Positions 1 through 9,112 are shown, counted from the first letter of the stretch. The stretch is DNA of 64,000 bases from Streptomyces sp. NBC_00572 (GCF_026341815.1 NZ_JAPENX010000001.1:2976001-3040000); one strand, 5' to 3'. A program made the numbers and translations. The notes: generated from the sequence alone by a model not told the origin.

Positions 1-1
1 C

Positions 2-889
2 CTGCACAGCGGGGAGGTGGCGCTCCACCAGAGGGTGCCGGAGACGGAGGCCGATCCCCGGACGGAGGTCGGCCAGGTCGGCGCGGCCATCAACCGGATG
101 CTCGACCACGTCCACTCGGCCCTCGACGCCCGCCAGCAGAGCGAGACCCGCGTCCGGCAGTTCGTCGCCGACGCCAGCCATGAACTGCGCACCCCGCTCG
201 CATCGATCCGGGGGTACGCGGAGCTGACCCGGCGCGGCCGCGAGGAGTGCGGCCCCGACACCCGGCACGCCCTCGGCCGGATCGAGTCCGAGGCGACCCG
301 GATGACGGGCCTGGTCGAGGACCTGCTGCTGCTCGCCCGGCTCGACGCCGGACGACCCCTCTCGTACGAGCCCACCGATCTCGTCCCGCTGGTCGTGGAC
401 GCCGTGAGCGACGCCCGCGCCGCCGGGCCGGACCACCACTGGAGCCTCGAACTGCCCGAGGACGGCGGGACACCGGTACGGGCGGACGGCGCCCGGCTCC
501 AGCAGGTGCTCGTCAACCTCCTCGCCAACGCCCGTACGCACACCCCGCCCGGAACCAAGGTCACCGCGCGGGTCCTGACCGGGGCGGACGCGATGACCGT
601 CCAGATCGAGGACAACGGGCCCGGCATCCCGCCCGCGCTCCTGCCCGCCGTCTTCGAGCGGTTCGCGCGCGGCGACGCCTCCCGCTCCCGCAACGCCGGA
701 TCCACCGGCCTCGGGCTCGCGATCGTCCGCGCCGTCGTGCTCGCCCACGGCGGGGAAGTGACCGTCGAAAGCACCCCCGGCCGGACCGTCTTCACCGTCC
801 GGCTGCCCGCCGACCAGGTCCCGGGCACCGGCACGGACCCGTACGCGCCCCACTCACAGGCAGGCCACAGGCTCATCACACAGCCGTGA
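2..889 (+). CDS. Sensor histidine kinase, C-terminal part (5' end outside window)
   Basis: The frame is open from the first bases, so the start and sensor/transmembrane part lie upstream of the window. In order it shows a HAMP-like linker, a HisKA dimerisation box with SHELRTP (phospho-acceptor His at about nt 179-181), an N-box NLLANA, and G-boxes DNGPGIPP and GSTGLGLAIV of a HATPase_c domain. It is a classical membrane-bound two-component kinase; the cognate regulator is probably upstream, as in most EnvZ/OmpR-type pairs (inference). Only 26 bp separate it from the glycosyltransferase that follows, so the kinase may belong to a glycosylation operon. Confidence 0.93.
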   Translation: MHSGEVALHQRVPETEADPRTEVGQVGAAINRMLDHVHSALDARQQSETRVRQFVADASHELRTPLASIRGYAELTRRGREECGPDTRHALGRIESEATRMTGLVEDLLLLARLDAGRPLSYEPTDLVPLVVDAVSDARAAGPDHHWSLELPEDGGTPVRADGARLQQVLVNLLANARTHTPPGTKVTARVLTGADAMTVQIEDNGPGIPPALLPAVFERFARGDASRSRNAGSTGLGLAIVRAVVLAHGGEVTVESTPGRTVFTVRLPADQVPGTGTDPYAPHSQAGHRLITQP

Positions 890-915
890 CAGCGGCCCCG
901 GCGAGTGTCGGTGGC

Positions 916-2199
916 ATGCGAACCCCAACGATCGCGGGGCCCACGTCCGGGGCCCTCCCCGCCCGGGAACACCTGCCGGTGAACATCGCGGGACGGCCCG
1001 TCCTGGACGTGGTGATCCCCGTCTACAACGAGGAGAAGGACCTGGAGCCGTGCGTCCGCCGGCTCCACGAACACCTCCTCCGGACCTTCCCGTACGGCTT
1101 CCGCATCACCGTCGCCGACAACGCCTCCACCGACAGCACCCCCGACGTCGCCGCCGGCCTCGCCGCCGAGGTGCCCGAGGTGCGCTCCGTACGTCTGGAG
1201 CAGAAGGGGCGTGGCCGGGCGCTGCGGACGGTGTGGTCGGGCTCGGACGCGCCCGTCCTCGCGTATATGGACGTGGACCTGTCCACCGACCTGAACGCCC
1301 TGCTCCCGCTGGTCGCGCCGCTGATCTCCGGCCACTCCGACCTGGCGATCGGCTCCCGGCTCGCCCGCTCCTCGCGGGTGGTGCGCGGCCCGAAGCGCGA
1401 GTTCATCTCCCGCGCGTACAACCTGATCCTGCGCGGCTCGCTGGCCGCCCGGTTCTCCGACGCGCAGTGCGGGTTCAAGGCGATCCGACGGGACGTCGCC
1501 GAGCGGCTCCTCCCGATGGTGGAGGACACCGGCTGGTTCTTCGACACCGAGCTGCTCGTCCTCGCCGAGCGCGCCGGGCTGCGGATCCACGAGGTGCCGG
1601 TCGACTGGGTCGACGACCCCGACTCGACCGTGCACATCGTCAGCACGGCCACCGACGACCTCAAGGGCGTCTGGCGGGTCGGGCGGGCCCTCGCGACGGG
1701 TTCGTTGCCCCTCGACCGGCTGGCCAGGCCCTTCGGCGACGACCCCCGGGACCGTGAACTCAGCGGTGTGCCGGGCGGACTGGCCCGTCAGCTGGTCGGC
1801 TTCTGCGTGGTCGGGGCCCTCTCCACGCTGTTCTACATAGCCCTGTACTCGCTCTTCCGGCTCGGCGTCGGCCCGCAGTTCGCCAACGCCGCCGCCCTCC
1901 TGGTCTCCGCCGTCGCCAACACGGCGGCCAACCGGCGGCTCACCTTCGGGGTACGGGGCCGGGACCGGGCCGTCCGCCATCAGGCGCAGGGGCTCGTGGT
2001 CTTCGCCATCGGCCTGGCCCTGACCAGCGGTTCGCTCGCCGCCCTCGGCGCGGCGACCGGCGATCCGGCGCACTCCACCGAGCTCGCCGTCCTGGTCGTC
2101 GCCAACCTCGCCGCGACCGTCCTGCGCTTCCTGCTCTTCCGGCTCTGGGTCTTCCCCGAGCGGGCCACCTCAAGGAACGACCCAAGGAACGACCGATGA
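916..2199 (+). CDS. GT2 polyprenyl-phosphate glycosyltransferase fused to a GtrA-type membrane domain
   Basis: 427 aa. Residues about 25-270 are a DPM1-like GT2 domain (VIPVYNEEKD, YMDVDLSTD with the metal-binding acidic cluster, later QCGFKA). Residues about 290-420 form four hydrophobic segments typical of GtrA/GtcA (PF04138). The GT2 half is expected to load a sugar on undecaprenyl phosphate at the inner leaflet, and the GtrA half to move it outward (family knowledge). ATG at 916 is the first start giving a normal N-terminus; an open frame continues further upstream but overlaps the kinase gene. The stop overlaps the next start by 4 bp (ATGA), so the two products are probably made together. 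Confidence 0.9.
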   Translation: MRTPTIAGPTSGALPAREHLPVNIAGRPVLDVVIPVYNEEKDLEPCVRRLHEHLLRTFPYGFRITVADNASTDSTPDVAAGLAAEVPEVRSVRLEQKGRGRALRTVWSGSDAPVLAYMDVDLSTDLNALLPLVAPLISGHSDLAIGSRLARSSRVVRGPKREFISRAYNLILRGSLAARFSDAQCGFKAIRRDVAERLLPMVEDTGWFFDTELLVLAERAGLRIHEVPVDWVDDPDSTVHIVSTATDDLKGVWRVGRALATGSLPLDRLARPFGDDPRDRELSGVPGGLARQLVGFCVVGALSTLFYIALYSLFRLGVGPQFANAAALLVSAVANTAANRRLTFGVRGRDRAVRHQAQGLVVFAIGLALTSGSLAALGAATGDPAHSTELAVLVVANLAATVLRFLLFRLWVFPERATSRNDPRNDR

Positions 2200-4421
2200 C
2201 TTCGACCTCCCTGGCCGCGTCGGCCGGCGCGGCCCATGCCGCGCCGTCCCGCGGTGGCCCCCTCACCCGGCTCTGGCGCGGCCGCGCCGAGGACGCCCCC
2301 TGGGTCCGTCCCGCGTTCCTCGGCCTGCTCGCCGTGACCACCGTGCTCTACCTGTGGAACCTGAGCGCCTCCGGCTACGCCAACTCCTTCTACTCCGCCG
2401 CCGTCCAGGCGGGTGGCGCGAGCTGGAAGGCCTTCTTCTTCGGCTCGCTCGACGCGGCCAACGCCATCACCGTCGACAAGCCGCCGGCCGCCCTCTGGCC
2501 GATGGCCCTCTCCGTCCGCCTCTTCGGCCTCGGCTCCTGGCAGATCCTCGTGCCCGAGGTGCTCATGGGCGTGGCCACCGTCGCCGTGCTCTACGCGGCC
2601 GTACGGCGCCGGTTCGGCGCGGGCGCGGGCCTGATCGCCGGTGTGGTCCTGGCGCTCACGCCCGTCGCGGCGCTGATGTTCCGCTTCAACAACCCGGACG
2701 CGCTGCTCGCCCTGCTCATGACGGTCGCCGTCTACTGCGTGCTGCGCGCCCTCGAACAGGACAAGGGCGCGGCGAAGTGGCTCGTGTGGGCCGGGGTGGC
2801 CTTCGGCTTCGCGTTCCTCGCGAAGACCCTGCAGGCCTTCCTGATCCTGCCGCCGCTCGCCCTCGTCTACGGGGTGTGCGCACCGGGTGGTATCGGGCGC
2901 CGGATCGGCCGGCTCGCCCTCGCCGGGCTCGCGATGATCGTGTCGGCGGGTTGGTGGGTGGCCCTGGTCGAACTGTGGCCGGCGTCCTCCCGCCCGTACG
3001 TCGGAGGCTCGCAGAACAACAGCTTCCTGGAGCTGACCTTCGGCTACAACGGCCTCGGCCGGATCAACGGCAACGAGACCGGCAGCGTCGGCGGCGGGGG
3101 AGGCGGCGGCGGTGGCGGTGGCGGCCGGTGGGGCGAGACCGGCATCGTCCGGATGTTCAACGACTCCATCGGCGGCCAGATCTCCTGGCTCCTGCCGGCC
3201 GCGCTGGTCCTCCTCGTCGCGGGGCTCGTCGTCACCTGGCGGGCGCCCCGGACGGACACCGCGCGCTCGGCGTTCCTGGTGTGGGGCGGTTCGCTGCTGA
3301 TCACGCTGGCCGTGTTCAGCTTCATGGCCGGCATCTTCCACGAGTACTACACGGTGGCCCTGGCCCCGTACCTCGCGGCGCTCGTCGGCATGGGCGCGGC
3401 CGTGCTCTGGGAGGAGCGCACCCGGCTGCTCGCCTCGGCGGCCCTCGCGGTGACGGTGGCGGTGACCGCCTGGTGGGGCTGGGCCCTGCTCGGGCGGACG
3501 CCGGACTGGCAGCCGTGGCTGCGCTGGACGGTCCTCGTCGCGGGCGCGGTGGCCGCGCTCGGGCTGCTCTTCGCGGGCCGGATCGACCGGCGGCTCGGCC
3601 TCGGGGTCGCGGGCCTCGGCCTGGCGGCGGGACTCGCGGGTCCCTTCGCGTACACCCTGGCGACGGTGGACTCCGGACACCAGGGCTCGATCGTCACGGC
3701 GGGCCCGTCCGGCGGCGCGATGGGCGGCCGGGGTCCCGGCGGCGGTGGCGGCATGCGGATGATGGAGGGCGGGGGGTTCCCCGGCGGCGGCCAGGGCGGC
3801 CAGATGCCCGGTGGTCCCGGTGGCCAGGGCGGTCAGATGCCGGGTGGCCAGGGCGGCGGACAGATGCCGGGTGGCCAGGGCGGCAGTCAGATGCCCAACG
3901 GCCAGGGCCAGGCTCAGGGCCAGGCTCAGGGCCAGACCCAGGGCCAGATGCCCGGCGGCACCCCGCCTCAGGGCACGACCCGAGGCGAAGGCCCCGGCGG
4001 TGGCGGCGGCATGGGCGGCCTGCTCAACGGCGCCAGTGTCGGTACGGCGGCGAAGAGCGCGCTCCTCGCGGACGCCGACTCCTACACCTGGGTCGCGGCC
4101 ACGGTCGGCGCCCAGAACGCGGCCAGCTACCAGCTCGCCACCGAGAAGCCGGTGATGGCGATCGGCGGCTTCAACGGCAGCGACCCGTCCCCGACCCTCG
4201 CGCAGTTCAAGCAGTACGTCGCCGAGGGGAAGATCCACTACTTCATCGGCAGCGGTGAGAGCGGCGGCAGCGCCGGCGGCACCGGTGAGGACGGCGGGGG
4301 CCGCATGGGCGGCGGCGGTGGCCCCGGCGGCAACTCGGAGATCTCCACCTGGGTCGCGGAGACCTTCGAGAAGGTCACGGTCGGCAACGCCACGTTCTAC
4401 GACCTGACCGCCGAGAAGTAG
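2196..4421 (+). CDS. GT-C (GT39/ArnT-like) membrane glycosyltransferase with Gly/Gln-rich insert
   Basis: 741 aa. About ten to eleven hydrophobic segments fill residues 40-500. The first outer loop has the SFYSAAVQAG and DKPPAALW motifs of the PMT_2/ArnT fold, which takes sugar from polyprenyl phosphate to an extracellular acceptor. A poly-Gly run at about 300-312 and a low-complexity segment at about 505-605 (repeats of GGQMPGG and GQAQ) lie outside the membrane, followed by a soluble C-terminal domain. Length and Gly-rich tail resemble Bacillus YkcB. Translationally coupled to the GT2-GtrA gene. The acceptor is unknown; a wall polymer or a secreted protein is most likely. Confidence 0.88.
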   Translation: MTSTSLAASAGAAHAAPSRGGPLTRLWRGRAEDAPWVRPAFLGLLAVTTVLYLWNLSASGYANSFYSAAVQAGGASWKAFFFGSLDAANAITVDKPPAALWPMALSVRLFGLGSWQILVPEVLMGVATVAVLYAAVRRRFGAGAGLIAGVVLALTPVAALMFRFNNPDALLALLMTVAVYCVLRALEQDKGAAKWLVWAGVAFGFAFLAKTLQAFLILPPLALVYGVCAPGGIGRRIGRLALAGLAMIVSAGWWVALVELWPASSRPYVGGSQNNSFLELTFGYNGLGRINGNETGSVGGGGGGGGGGGGRWGETGIVRMFNDSIGGQISWLLPAALVLLVAGLVVTWRAPRTDTARSAFLVWGGSLLITLAVFSFMAGIFHEYYTVALAPYLAALVGMGAAVLWEERTRLLASAALAVTVAVTAWWGWALLGRTPDWQPWLRWTVLVAGAVAALGLLFAGRIDRRLGLGVAGLGLAAGLAGPFAYTLATVDSGHQGSIVTAGPSGGAMGGRGPGGGGGMRMMEGGGFPGGGQGGQMPGGPGGQGGQMPGGQGGGQMPGGQGGSQMPNGQGQAQGQAQGQTQGQMPGGTPPQGTTRGEGPGGGGGMGGLLNGASVGTAAKSALLADADSYTWVAATVGAQNAASYQLATEKPVMAIGGFNGSDPSPTLAQFKQYVAEGKIHYFIGSGESGGSAGGTGEDGGGRMGGGGGPGGNSEISTWVAETFEKVTVGNATFYDLTAEK

Positions 4422-4446
4422 ATAAGCGCTATACAGCGTAAGAGAG

Positions 4447-4491
4447 TCCTTGTACGGTGTACGAGACCTAGTCCCGTACACCGTACAAGGA
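4447..4491. promoter_or_regulatory. Double TetR-type operator before the MFS gene
   Basis: Perfect 17-bp inverted arms (4447-4463 and 4475-4491, left arm ends ACGGTGTACG) with an 11-bp spacer. Each arm holds its own small palindrome, TAC-GGT-GTA, so the site could bind two dimers. It lies 9 bp before the ATG of the exporter and overlaps its leader. The TetR gene downstream of the exporter is the obvious ligand-responsive repressor (inference). A TATACA box at 4430-4435 could be the -10. Confidence 0.75.
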
Positions 4492-4500
4492 GCCCTGCCC

Positions 4501-6027
4501 ATGACGGCGACGACCGCCGCGACCGAACCGACCGCCACCGGCGGTCACCCGCAGCGCTGGCTGATCCTCGGCGTCATCTGCCTCGCCCAGCTCACCGTGC
4601 TGCTCGACAACACCGTGCTCAGCGTCGCCATCCCGTCGCTGACCTCCGAACTCCACGCGACCACCACCGACATCCAGTGGATGATCAACGCGTACTCGCT
4701 CGTCCAGTCCGGCCTGCTGCTCAGCGCGGGCAACGCCGCCGACCGCTACGGCCGCAAGAAGCTGCTCGCGATCGGCCTCGCGCTCTTCGGCCTCGGCTCG
4801 CTCGCCGCCGGCCTCGCCGACTCCACCGCCCAGCTGATCGCAGCCCGCGCGGGCATGGGCGTCGGCGGCGCGCTCCTGATGACCACCACCCTCGCCGTCG
4901 TCATGCAGATCTTCGACGACTCGGAGCGGGTCAAGGCCATCGCACTCTGGTCGACCGTCGCCTCGCTCGGCTTCGCCGGCGGCCCGCTGATCGGCGGCGT
5001 GATCCTCAACCACTTCTGGTGGGGAATGATCTTCCTGATCAACATCCCGGTCGCGGTCGTGGCCCTCGTCGCCGTCCTCAAGCTCGTCCCGGAGTCCAAG
5101 AACCCGCAGGGCGAGCGCCCCGACCTGCTCGGCGCGCTGCTCTCCACCATCGGCATGACCGCCGTCGTGTACGCGATCATCAGCGGCCCCGAGCACGGCT
5201 GGGTCTCCGCACAGGTGCTGGTCCCGGCCGTGATCGGTCTGCTCGGCCTCGGCGCGTTCGCGCTGTGGGAGCTGCACACCCCGTACCCGATGCTCGACAT
5301 GCACTTCTTCCGGAACCAGAAGTTCATCGGCGCCATCGGCGGTTCGATCCTGGTCGTCTTCGGCATGGGCGGATCGCTCTTCCTGCTCACCCAGCACCTG
5401 CAGTTCGTGCTCGGCTACGAGCCTCTGGAGGCCGGTCTGCGGATGGCGCCGCTCGCGCTGACCATCGTCGGTCTCAACCTGACCGGCATCGGCCCGAAGA
5501 TCGTCATGAAGCTGGGTACCCCGCCCACCGTCGTCCTCGGCATGACCCTGGTGGCCGGCGGCCTCACCTCGATCTCGCTGCTCGGCGGCGGCACGGACGG
5601 CAGCTACGCGGGCATGCTCCTCGGCCTGGTCCTGATGGGCGGCGGCATCGCCGTCTCCTCCCCGGCCATGGCCAACGCGATCATGAGCTCGATCCCGCCG
5701 GAGAAGGCGGGCGTGGGCGCCGGGATCAACGGCACCCTCGCCGAGTTCGGCAACGGCCTCGGTGTCGCCGTCCTCGGCGCCGTCCTCAACGCCCGCTTCG
5801 CCGCGCTCGTCGCCGTCACCGCGACCTCCCTCCCGGCCGCCCTGGCCGCCGCGGGCAGCGATGCCGAGCGCCAGGAGATCTCCGACGCCTTCGCCTCCGG
5901 CCTCCAGACCAGCCAGCTCGTCGGCGCGATCGCGGTCTTCGCCGGCGGTCTGGTCGCGGCGGCCCTGCTCCGGCGGGCCGAGCGCACGGAGAAGGCCCTG
6001 GCATCCGAGCAGTCCATCGCTGCCTAG
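4501..6027 (+). CDS. DHA2-family (14-TMS) MFS drug exporter
   Basis: 508 aa with about 14 hydrophobic helices. Motifs of DHA2/EmrB-QacA antiporters are visible: motif C-like LDNTVLSVAIPSL in TM1, motif A NAADRYGRKK in the loop after TM2, and GFAGGPLIGG in TM5. Expected to expel a lipophilic drug or antibiotic in exchange for protons. ATG 4501 is chosen because the upstream TTG at 4450 would place the start inside the operator. A TetR gene follows 35 bp downstream in the same direction, giving an exporter-regulator operon under the 4447-4491 operator. Confidence 0.92.
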   Translation: MTATTAATEPTATGGHPQRWLILGVICLAQLTVLLDNTVLSVAIPSLTSELHATTTDIQWMINAYSLVQSGLLLSAGNAADRYGRKKLLAIGLALFGLGSLAAGLADSTAQLIAARAGMGVGGALLMTTTLAVVMQIFDDSERVKAIALWSTVASLGFAGGPLIGGVILNHFWWGMIFLINIPVAVVALVAVLKLVPESKNPQGERPDLLGALLSTIGMTAVVYAIISGPEHGWVSAQVLVPAVIGLLGLGAFALWELHTPYPMLDMHFFRNQKFIGAIGGSILVVFGMGGSLFLLTQHLQFVLGYEPLEAGLRMAPLALTIVGLNLTGIGPKIVMKLGTPPTVVLGMTLVAGGLTSISLLGGGTDGSYAGMLLGLVLMGGGIAVSSPAMANAIMSSIPPEKAGVGAGINGTLAEFGNGLGVAVLGAVLNARFAALVAVTATSLPAALAAAGSDAERQEISDAFASGLQTSQLVGAIAVFAGGLVAAALLRRAERTEKALASEQSIAA

Positions 6028-6062
6028 CATGGTCACGGAGCACTGACAGACGGAGGAACGCG

Positions 6063-6863
6063 ATGGTCAAGGCAGCCGACCGGGCCAAGAACCCGGCGCG
6101 TTCCAGCGTCTGGCTGGAGACCCGGACCCAGCGGAGCGGCGGCGGTCCGGCCGGTCTCGACCGGGACCGGATCGTCGCCGCCGCGATCCGGATGCTCGAC
6201 GAGGAGGGCCTGGCCAAGCTGTCGATGCGCAAGCTCGCGGCCGAGCTGAACGTCACCGCGATGTCCCTGTACTGGTACGTGGACACCAAGGACGACATCA
6301 TCGAGTTCGCCATGGACAGCGCGTACAGCGAGTTCGATCTCGCGGAGATCGACGCCGCCGCGGGCTGGCAGGACCGGATCCGGGTGCTCGCCACGGGATA
6401 CCGCCGGATGCTGGTCCGCCATCCGTGGATGTCGCCGAGCGCCGGGCAGTACCTGAACATCGGCCCGCACGCGATCGCCGTCGGCGCCAAGATCCAGGAG
6501 ACGATCGCGGGCACAGGCCTGCCGATCGACCGTCAGCCCAGCGCGACCTCGGCGGTCTTCCAGTTCGTGTACGGCTACGGGACGATCGAGTCCCAGTTCA
6601 GGCGGCGTGCGGCGGAGGCCGGGATGTCGCAGGACGACTTCTACGTGGAGTCGGTCAAGGCCTTCCGCGACAACCCCGGCTTCGTGGACGCCATCGAACC
6701 CATGGCGGAGATCCTCGACGAGCGGGCCTCGCACGGCACCGTCACCGAGATCTGGGACCGTGACTTCGTCTACGCCCTGGACGTCTTCGTGGCCGGCATC
6801 GAGACCATGGTTTCCCGTGAAACCGAGGCCCGCGACGCCAGGGCCCCCGAAACCGAGAAATGA
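6063..6863 (+). CDS. TetR-family repressor of the adjacent exporter (TetR_C class)
   Basis: 266 aa. Residues about 38-85 form the HTH (IVAAAIRMLDEEGLAKLSMR, then VTAMSLYWYVDTKDDII); the LYWYV variant of the LYxHF motif and the long C-terminal domain are typical of the tetracycline-repressor-like class. ATG 6063 has a good GGAGG 8 bp upstream. Likely binds the operator at 4447-4491 and is induced by the exporter's substrate (inference). It closely resembles in design the regulator at 26884, whose operator has the same core. Confidence 0.92.
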   Translation: MVKAADRAKNPARSSVWLETRTQRSGGGPAGLDRDRIVAAAIRMLDEEGLAKLSMRKLAAELNVTAMSLYWYVDTKDDIIEFAMDSAYSEFDLAEIDAAAGWQDRIRVLATGYRRMLVRHPWMSPSAGQYLNIGPHAIAVGAKIQETIAGTGLPIDRQPSATSAVFQFVYGYGTIESQFRRRAAEAGMSQDDFYVESVKAFRDNPGFVDAIEPMAEILDERASHGTVTEIWDRDFVYALDVFVAGIETMVSRETEARDARAPETEK

Positions 6864-6898
6864 CGGAGCGGCGGGCCGTCCCCTGCCCGCCGCTCCGT
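6863..6898 (+). terminator. Hairpin after the MFS-TetR operon
   Basis: Perfect 14-bp stem (ACGGAGCGGCGGGC with its complement at 6885-6898) and 8-nt loop, beginning at the last base of the TGA stop. There is no strong T-run, as is usual in Streptomyces. Lies between converging genes. Confidence 0.75.
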
Positions 6899-6947
6899 AC
6901 CGGACCCGGCCGCGCCTCCGCTCGAAGCGCGCCCGGGAGTCTCTTTT

Positions 6948-8570
6948 CTAGGCCTCCGCGGCCACCGGCTTCTCGTCGGCCTTCACCGAGCTGCTCTTCA
7001 GGGCGACTTCCTTGATGAACAGCGTCACCACGAAGGCCAGCAGCGCGAACGGCGCCGAGTAGAGGAAGACGTCGCCGACGCCGTGCCCGTACGCGCTCTC
7101 CATGACCGTGCGGATGGGGGCCGGCAGCTTGTCCATGTCGGGGATCCCGCCGCCCGAGCCGCCCTGGCCCATGGCCGCCGCGGCCTTCGGGCCGAGCTCG
7201 GTCAGGCCCTCCTTGACGTAGTCCGTGACCCGGTGGGCCATGACCGCGCCGAGCGCCGAGACACCGATCGCACCGCCCAGGGAGCGGAAGAAGGTGACGA
7301 CGGAGGAGGCGGCGCCGAGGTCGGCGGGGGCCACCTGGTTCTGGGTGCAGAGCACCAGGTTCTGCATCATCATGCCGAGGCCGAGGCCGAGGACCGCCAT
7401 GAAGAGCGCGATGTGCCAGTACGTCGTGTCGTAGCGGATCGTGCCGAGCAGCCCGAGGCCGCCCGCGGCGAGGGCGCCGCCGCTGACCAGCCACGCCTTC
7501 CACCTGCCGGTCTTGGTGATGATCAGACCGGAGACGGTGGAGGAGACGAACAGGCCCGCGATCATCGGGATGGTGAGGACGCCGGACATCGTCGGCGACT
7601 CGTTGCGCGCCAGCTGGAAGTACTGGCTGAAGAAGACCGTGCCGGCGAACATCGCGACACCCACGAAGAGCGAGGCGAGCGAGGCGAGGGTGATCGTGCG
7701 GTTGCGGAAGAGGCGGAGCGGGATGATCGGCTCGCTCGCCTTCGACTCGACGAGCAGGAAGATCCCGCCGAGCGCGATCGCGCCGAGCACCATCGCGGCC
7801 GTCTGCCAGGACATCCAGTCGTACTTGTCGCCCGCGAAGGTGACCCAGATGAGGAGCAGGGAGACGGCGGCGCTGATGAAGAAGGCGCCGGCCCAGTCGA
7901 CCTTGACCTTGCGCTTCACGACGGGGAGCTTGAGGGTCTTCTGCAGGACGATCAGCGCGATGATCGCGAAGGGCACGCCCACGTAGAAGCACCAGCGCCA
8001 GCCGAGCCAGTCGGTGTCGGTGATGACGCCGCCGAGGAGCGGGCCGCCGACGGTGGCGACGGCGAAGGTCGCGCCGAGGTAGCCGCTGTACCGGCCGCGC
8101 TCACGCGGGGCGATCATCGCGGCCAGGATGATCTGGGAGAGGGCGGTCAGACCGCCGACGCCGATGCCCTGGACGACACGGCAGGCGATGAGCATGCCGG
8201 TGCTCTGCGAGAGGCCGGCGACGACCGAGCCCGCCACGTAGATGACCAGGGCTATCTGGACGAGCAGCTTCTTGGAGAAGAGGTCCGCGAGCTTGCCCCA
8301 GAGCGGGGTGGTCGCGGTCATCGAGAGCAGCGCGGCGGTGACCACCCAGGTGTAGGCGGACTGGCCGCCGCCCAGGTCGGTGATGATCTGGGGGAGGGCG
8401 TTGGAGACGATCGTCGAGGACAGGATGGCGACGAACATGCCGAGCAGCAGCCCGGACAGCGCCTCCATGATCTGCTTGTGCGTCATCGGGGCGCCGCCGG
8501 AGGCGGTGTCCCCCTGCTTGGCGCTCCCGCCGCTCACACCGGTCTCTGGTGTGGTGGTCGTAGCCATCAA
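6948..8570 (-). CDS. DHA2-family (14-TMS) MFS exporter
   Basis: 540 aa with about 14 membrane segments. Shows VVTAALLSMTATTPLWGKLADLF (motif A region), GVGGLTALSQ and VGGPLLGGVITD (motif C region) of the EmrB/QacA group. The N-terminal 30 residues are hydrophilic and Gly/Thr-rich, and a large loop (about 450-500) has a Gly-rich stretch. ATG at 8570 is followed directly by a second ATG. Lies 12 bp downstream of a MarR gene in the same direction, so regulator and pump are very likely one transcript. Substrate unknown. Confidence 0.92.
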   Translation of the reverse strand: MMATTTTPETGVSGGSAKQGDTASGGAPMTHKQIMEALSGLLLGMFVAILSSTIVSNALPQIITDLGGGQSAYTWVVTAALLSMTATTPLWGKLADLFSKKLLVQIALVIYVAGSVVAGLSQSTGMLIACRVVQGIGVGGLTALSQIILAAMIAPRERGRYSGYLGATFAVATVGGPLLGGVITDTDWLGWRWCFYVGVPFAIIALIVLQKTLKLPVVKRKVKVDWAGAFFISAAVSLLLIWVTFAGDKYDWMSWQTAAMVLGAIALGGIFLLVESKASEPIIPLRLFRNRTITLASLASLFVGVAMFAGTVFFSQYFQLARNESPTMSGVLTIPMIAGLFVSSTVSGLIITKTGRWKAWLVSGGALAAGGLGLLGTIRYDTTYWHIALFMAVLGLGLGMMMQNLVLCTQNQVAPADLGAASSVVTFFRSLGGAIGVSALGAVMAHRVTDYVKEGLTELGPKAAAAMGQGGSGGGIPDMDKLPAPIRTVMESAYGHGVGDVFLYSAPFALLAFVVTLFIKEVALKSSSVKADEKPVAAEA

Positions 8571-8582
8571 GTTCCTTCGTTC

Positions 8583-9062
8583 TCAAGCGTGGTGGGCCCG
8601 GCAGTCCCCGAAGGAATCGCGGAGGCGGGCGAGCAGGGTGGTGAGCAGTTCGACGTCGTCGTCGGACCACTCCGCGAGGGTGCGGGCGAGCATGTCGGTC
8701 AGCCGTCGGTCGAGGACGGCGAGCATGTCTTCGCCCGCCCGGGTCAGGTGCAGGATGCGGGAGCGTTTGTCGGCGGGATCGGGCAGTCGCTCGACCCAGC
8801 CGCGGTCCACGGTGTGGGCCACGTGGCGGCTGCTGACCGACATGTCGACGGCCATCAGTTCGGACACCCGGCCCATCCGCATGTCGCCGTGGTGGTTGAG
8901 CAGGGCGAGGACGATGGCGGATCCGCCGGGGCACTCGGTGGGCAGGACCCGCGCGAGGCCGCGCTTCACCGCTCCGATGGCGCTCACCTGGCGGGCGAGG
9001 TTCTCGTAGCGATTGCCTCGGTCCATCGAGCTGTCCATCGAGCCGTCCATCGGGCACCCCAT
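8583..9062 (-). CDS. MarR-family transcriptional regulator
   Basis: Up to 159 aa. A winged HTH is visible in the middle (MRMGRVSELMAVDMSVSSRH, then VDRGWVERLPDPADKRSRIL, the DxRxxxL wing). The start is uncertain: three in-frame ATGs lie in a short repeat (MDGSMDSSMD), none with a clear ribosome binding site, and a TTGC-N5-GCAA site lies only 9 bp before the first, so the mRNA may be leaderless. Heads an operon with the DHA2 exporter; expected to repress both until a ligand binds. Confidence 0.9.
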   Translation of the reverse strand: MGCPMDGSMDSSMDRGNRYENLARQVSAIGAVKRGLARVLPTECPGGSAIVLALLNHHGDMRMGRVSELMAVDMSVSSRHVAHTVDRGWVERLPDPADKRSRILHLTRAGEDMLAVLDRRLTDMLARTLAEWSDDDVELLTTLLARLRDSFGDCRAHHA

Positions 9063-9070
9063 AGATGTTG

Positions 9071-9112
9071 TTGCTTAGGGCAACCATAGAGATGGATGGT
9101 TGCTCCAGGCAA
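9071..9112. promoter_or_regulatory. Twin TTGC-N5-GCAA operator upstream of the MarR gene
   Basis: Two copies of the same interrupted palindrome, TTGCTTAGGGCAA (9071-9083) and TTGCTCCAGGCAA (9100-9112), 29 bp centre to centre, about three helical turns apart. They sit immediately before the marR-like start and suit binding of two MarR dimers on one DNA face (inference). Confidence 0.6.

Noticed and set aside
3090..3130. GGC-repeat run as a CRISPR or regulatory repeat
   Set aside because: It is a coding poly-Gly stretch inside the GT-C gene; no spacer structure.
1980..4538. Very long open frame on the minus strand opposite the GT-C glycosyltransferase
   Set aside because: Composition is Arg/Ala/Gly/His shadow text with no domain; the plus-strand gene has clear membrane helices and motifs. 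Such antisense frames are common at this GC.
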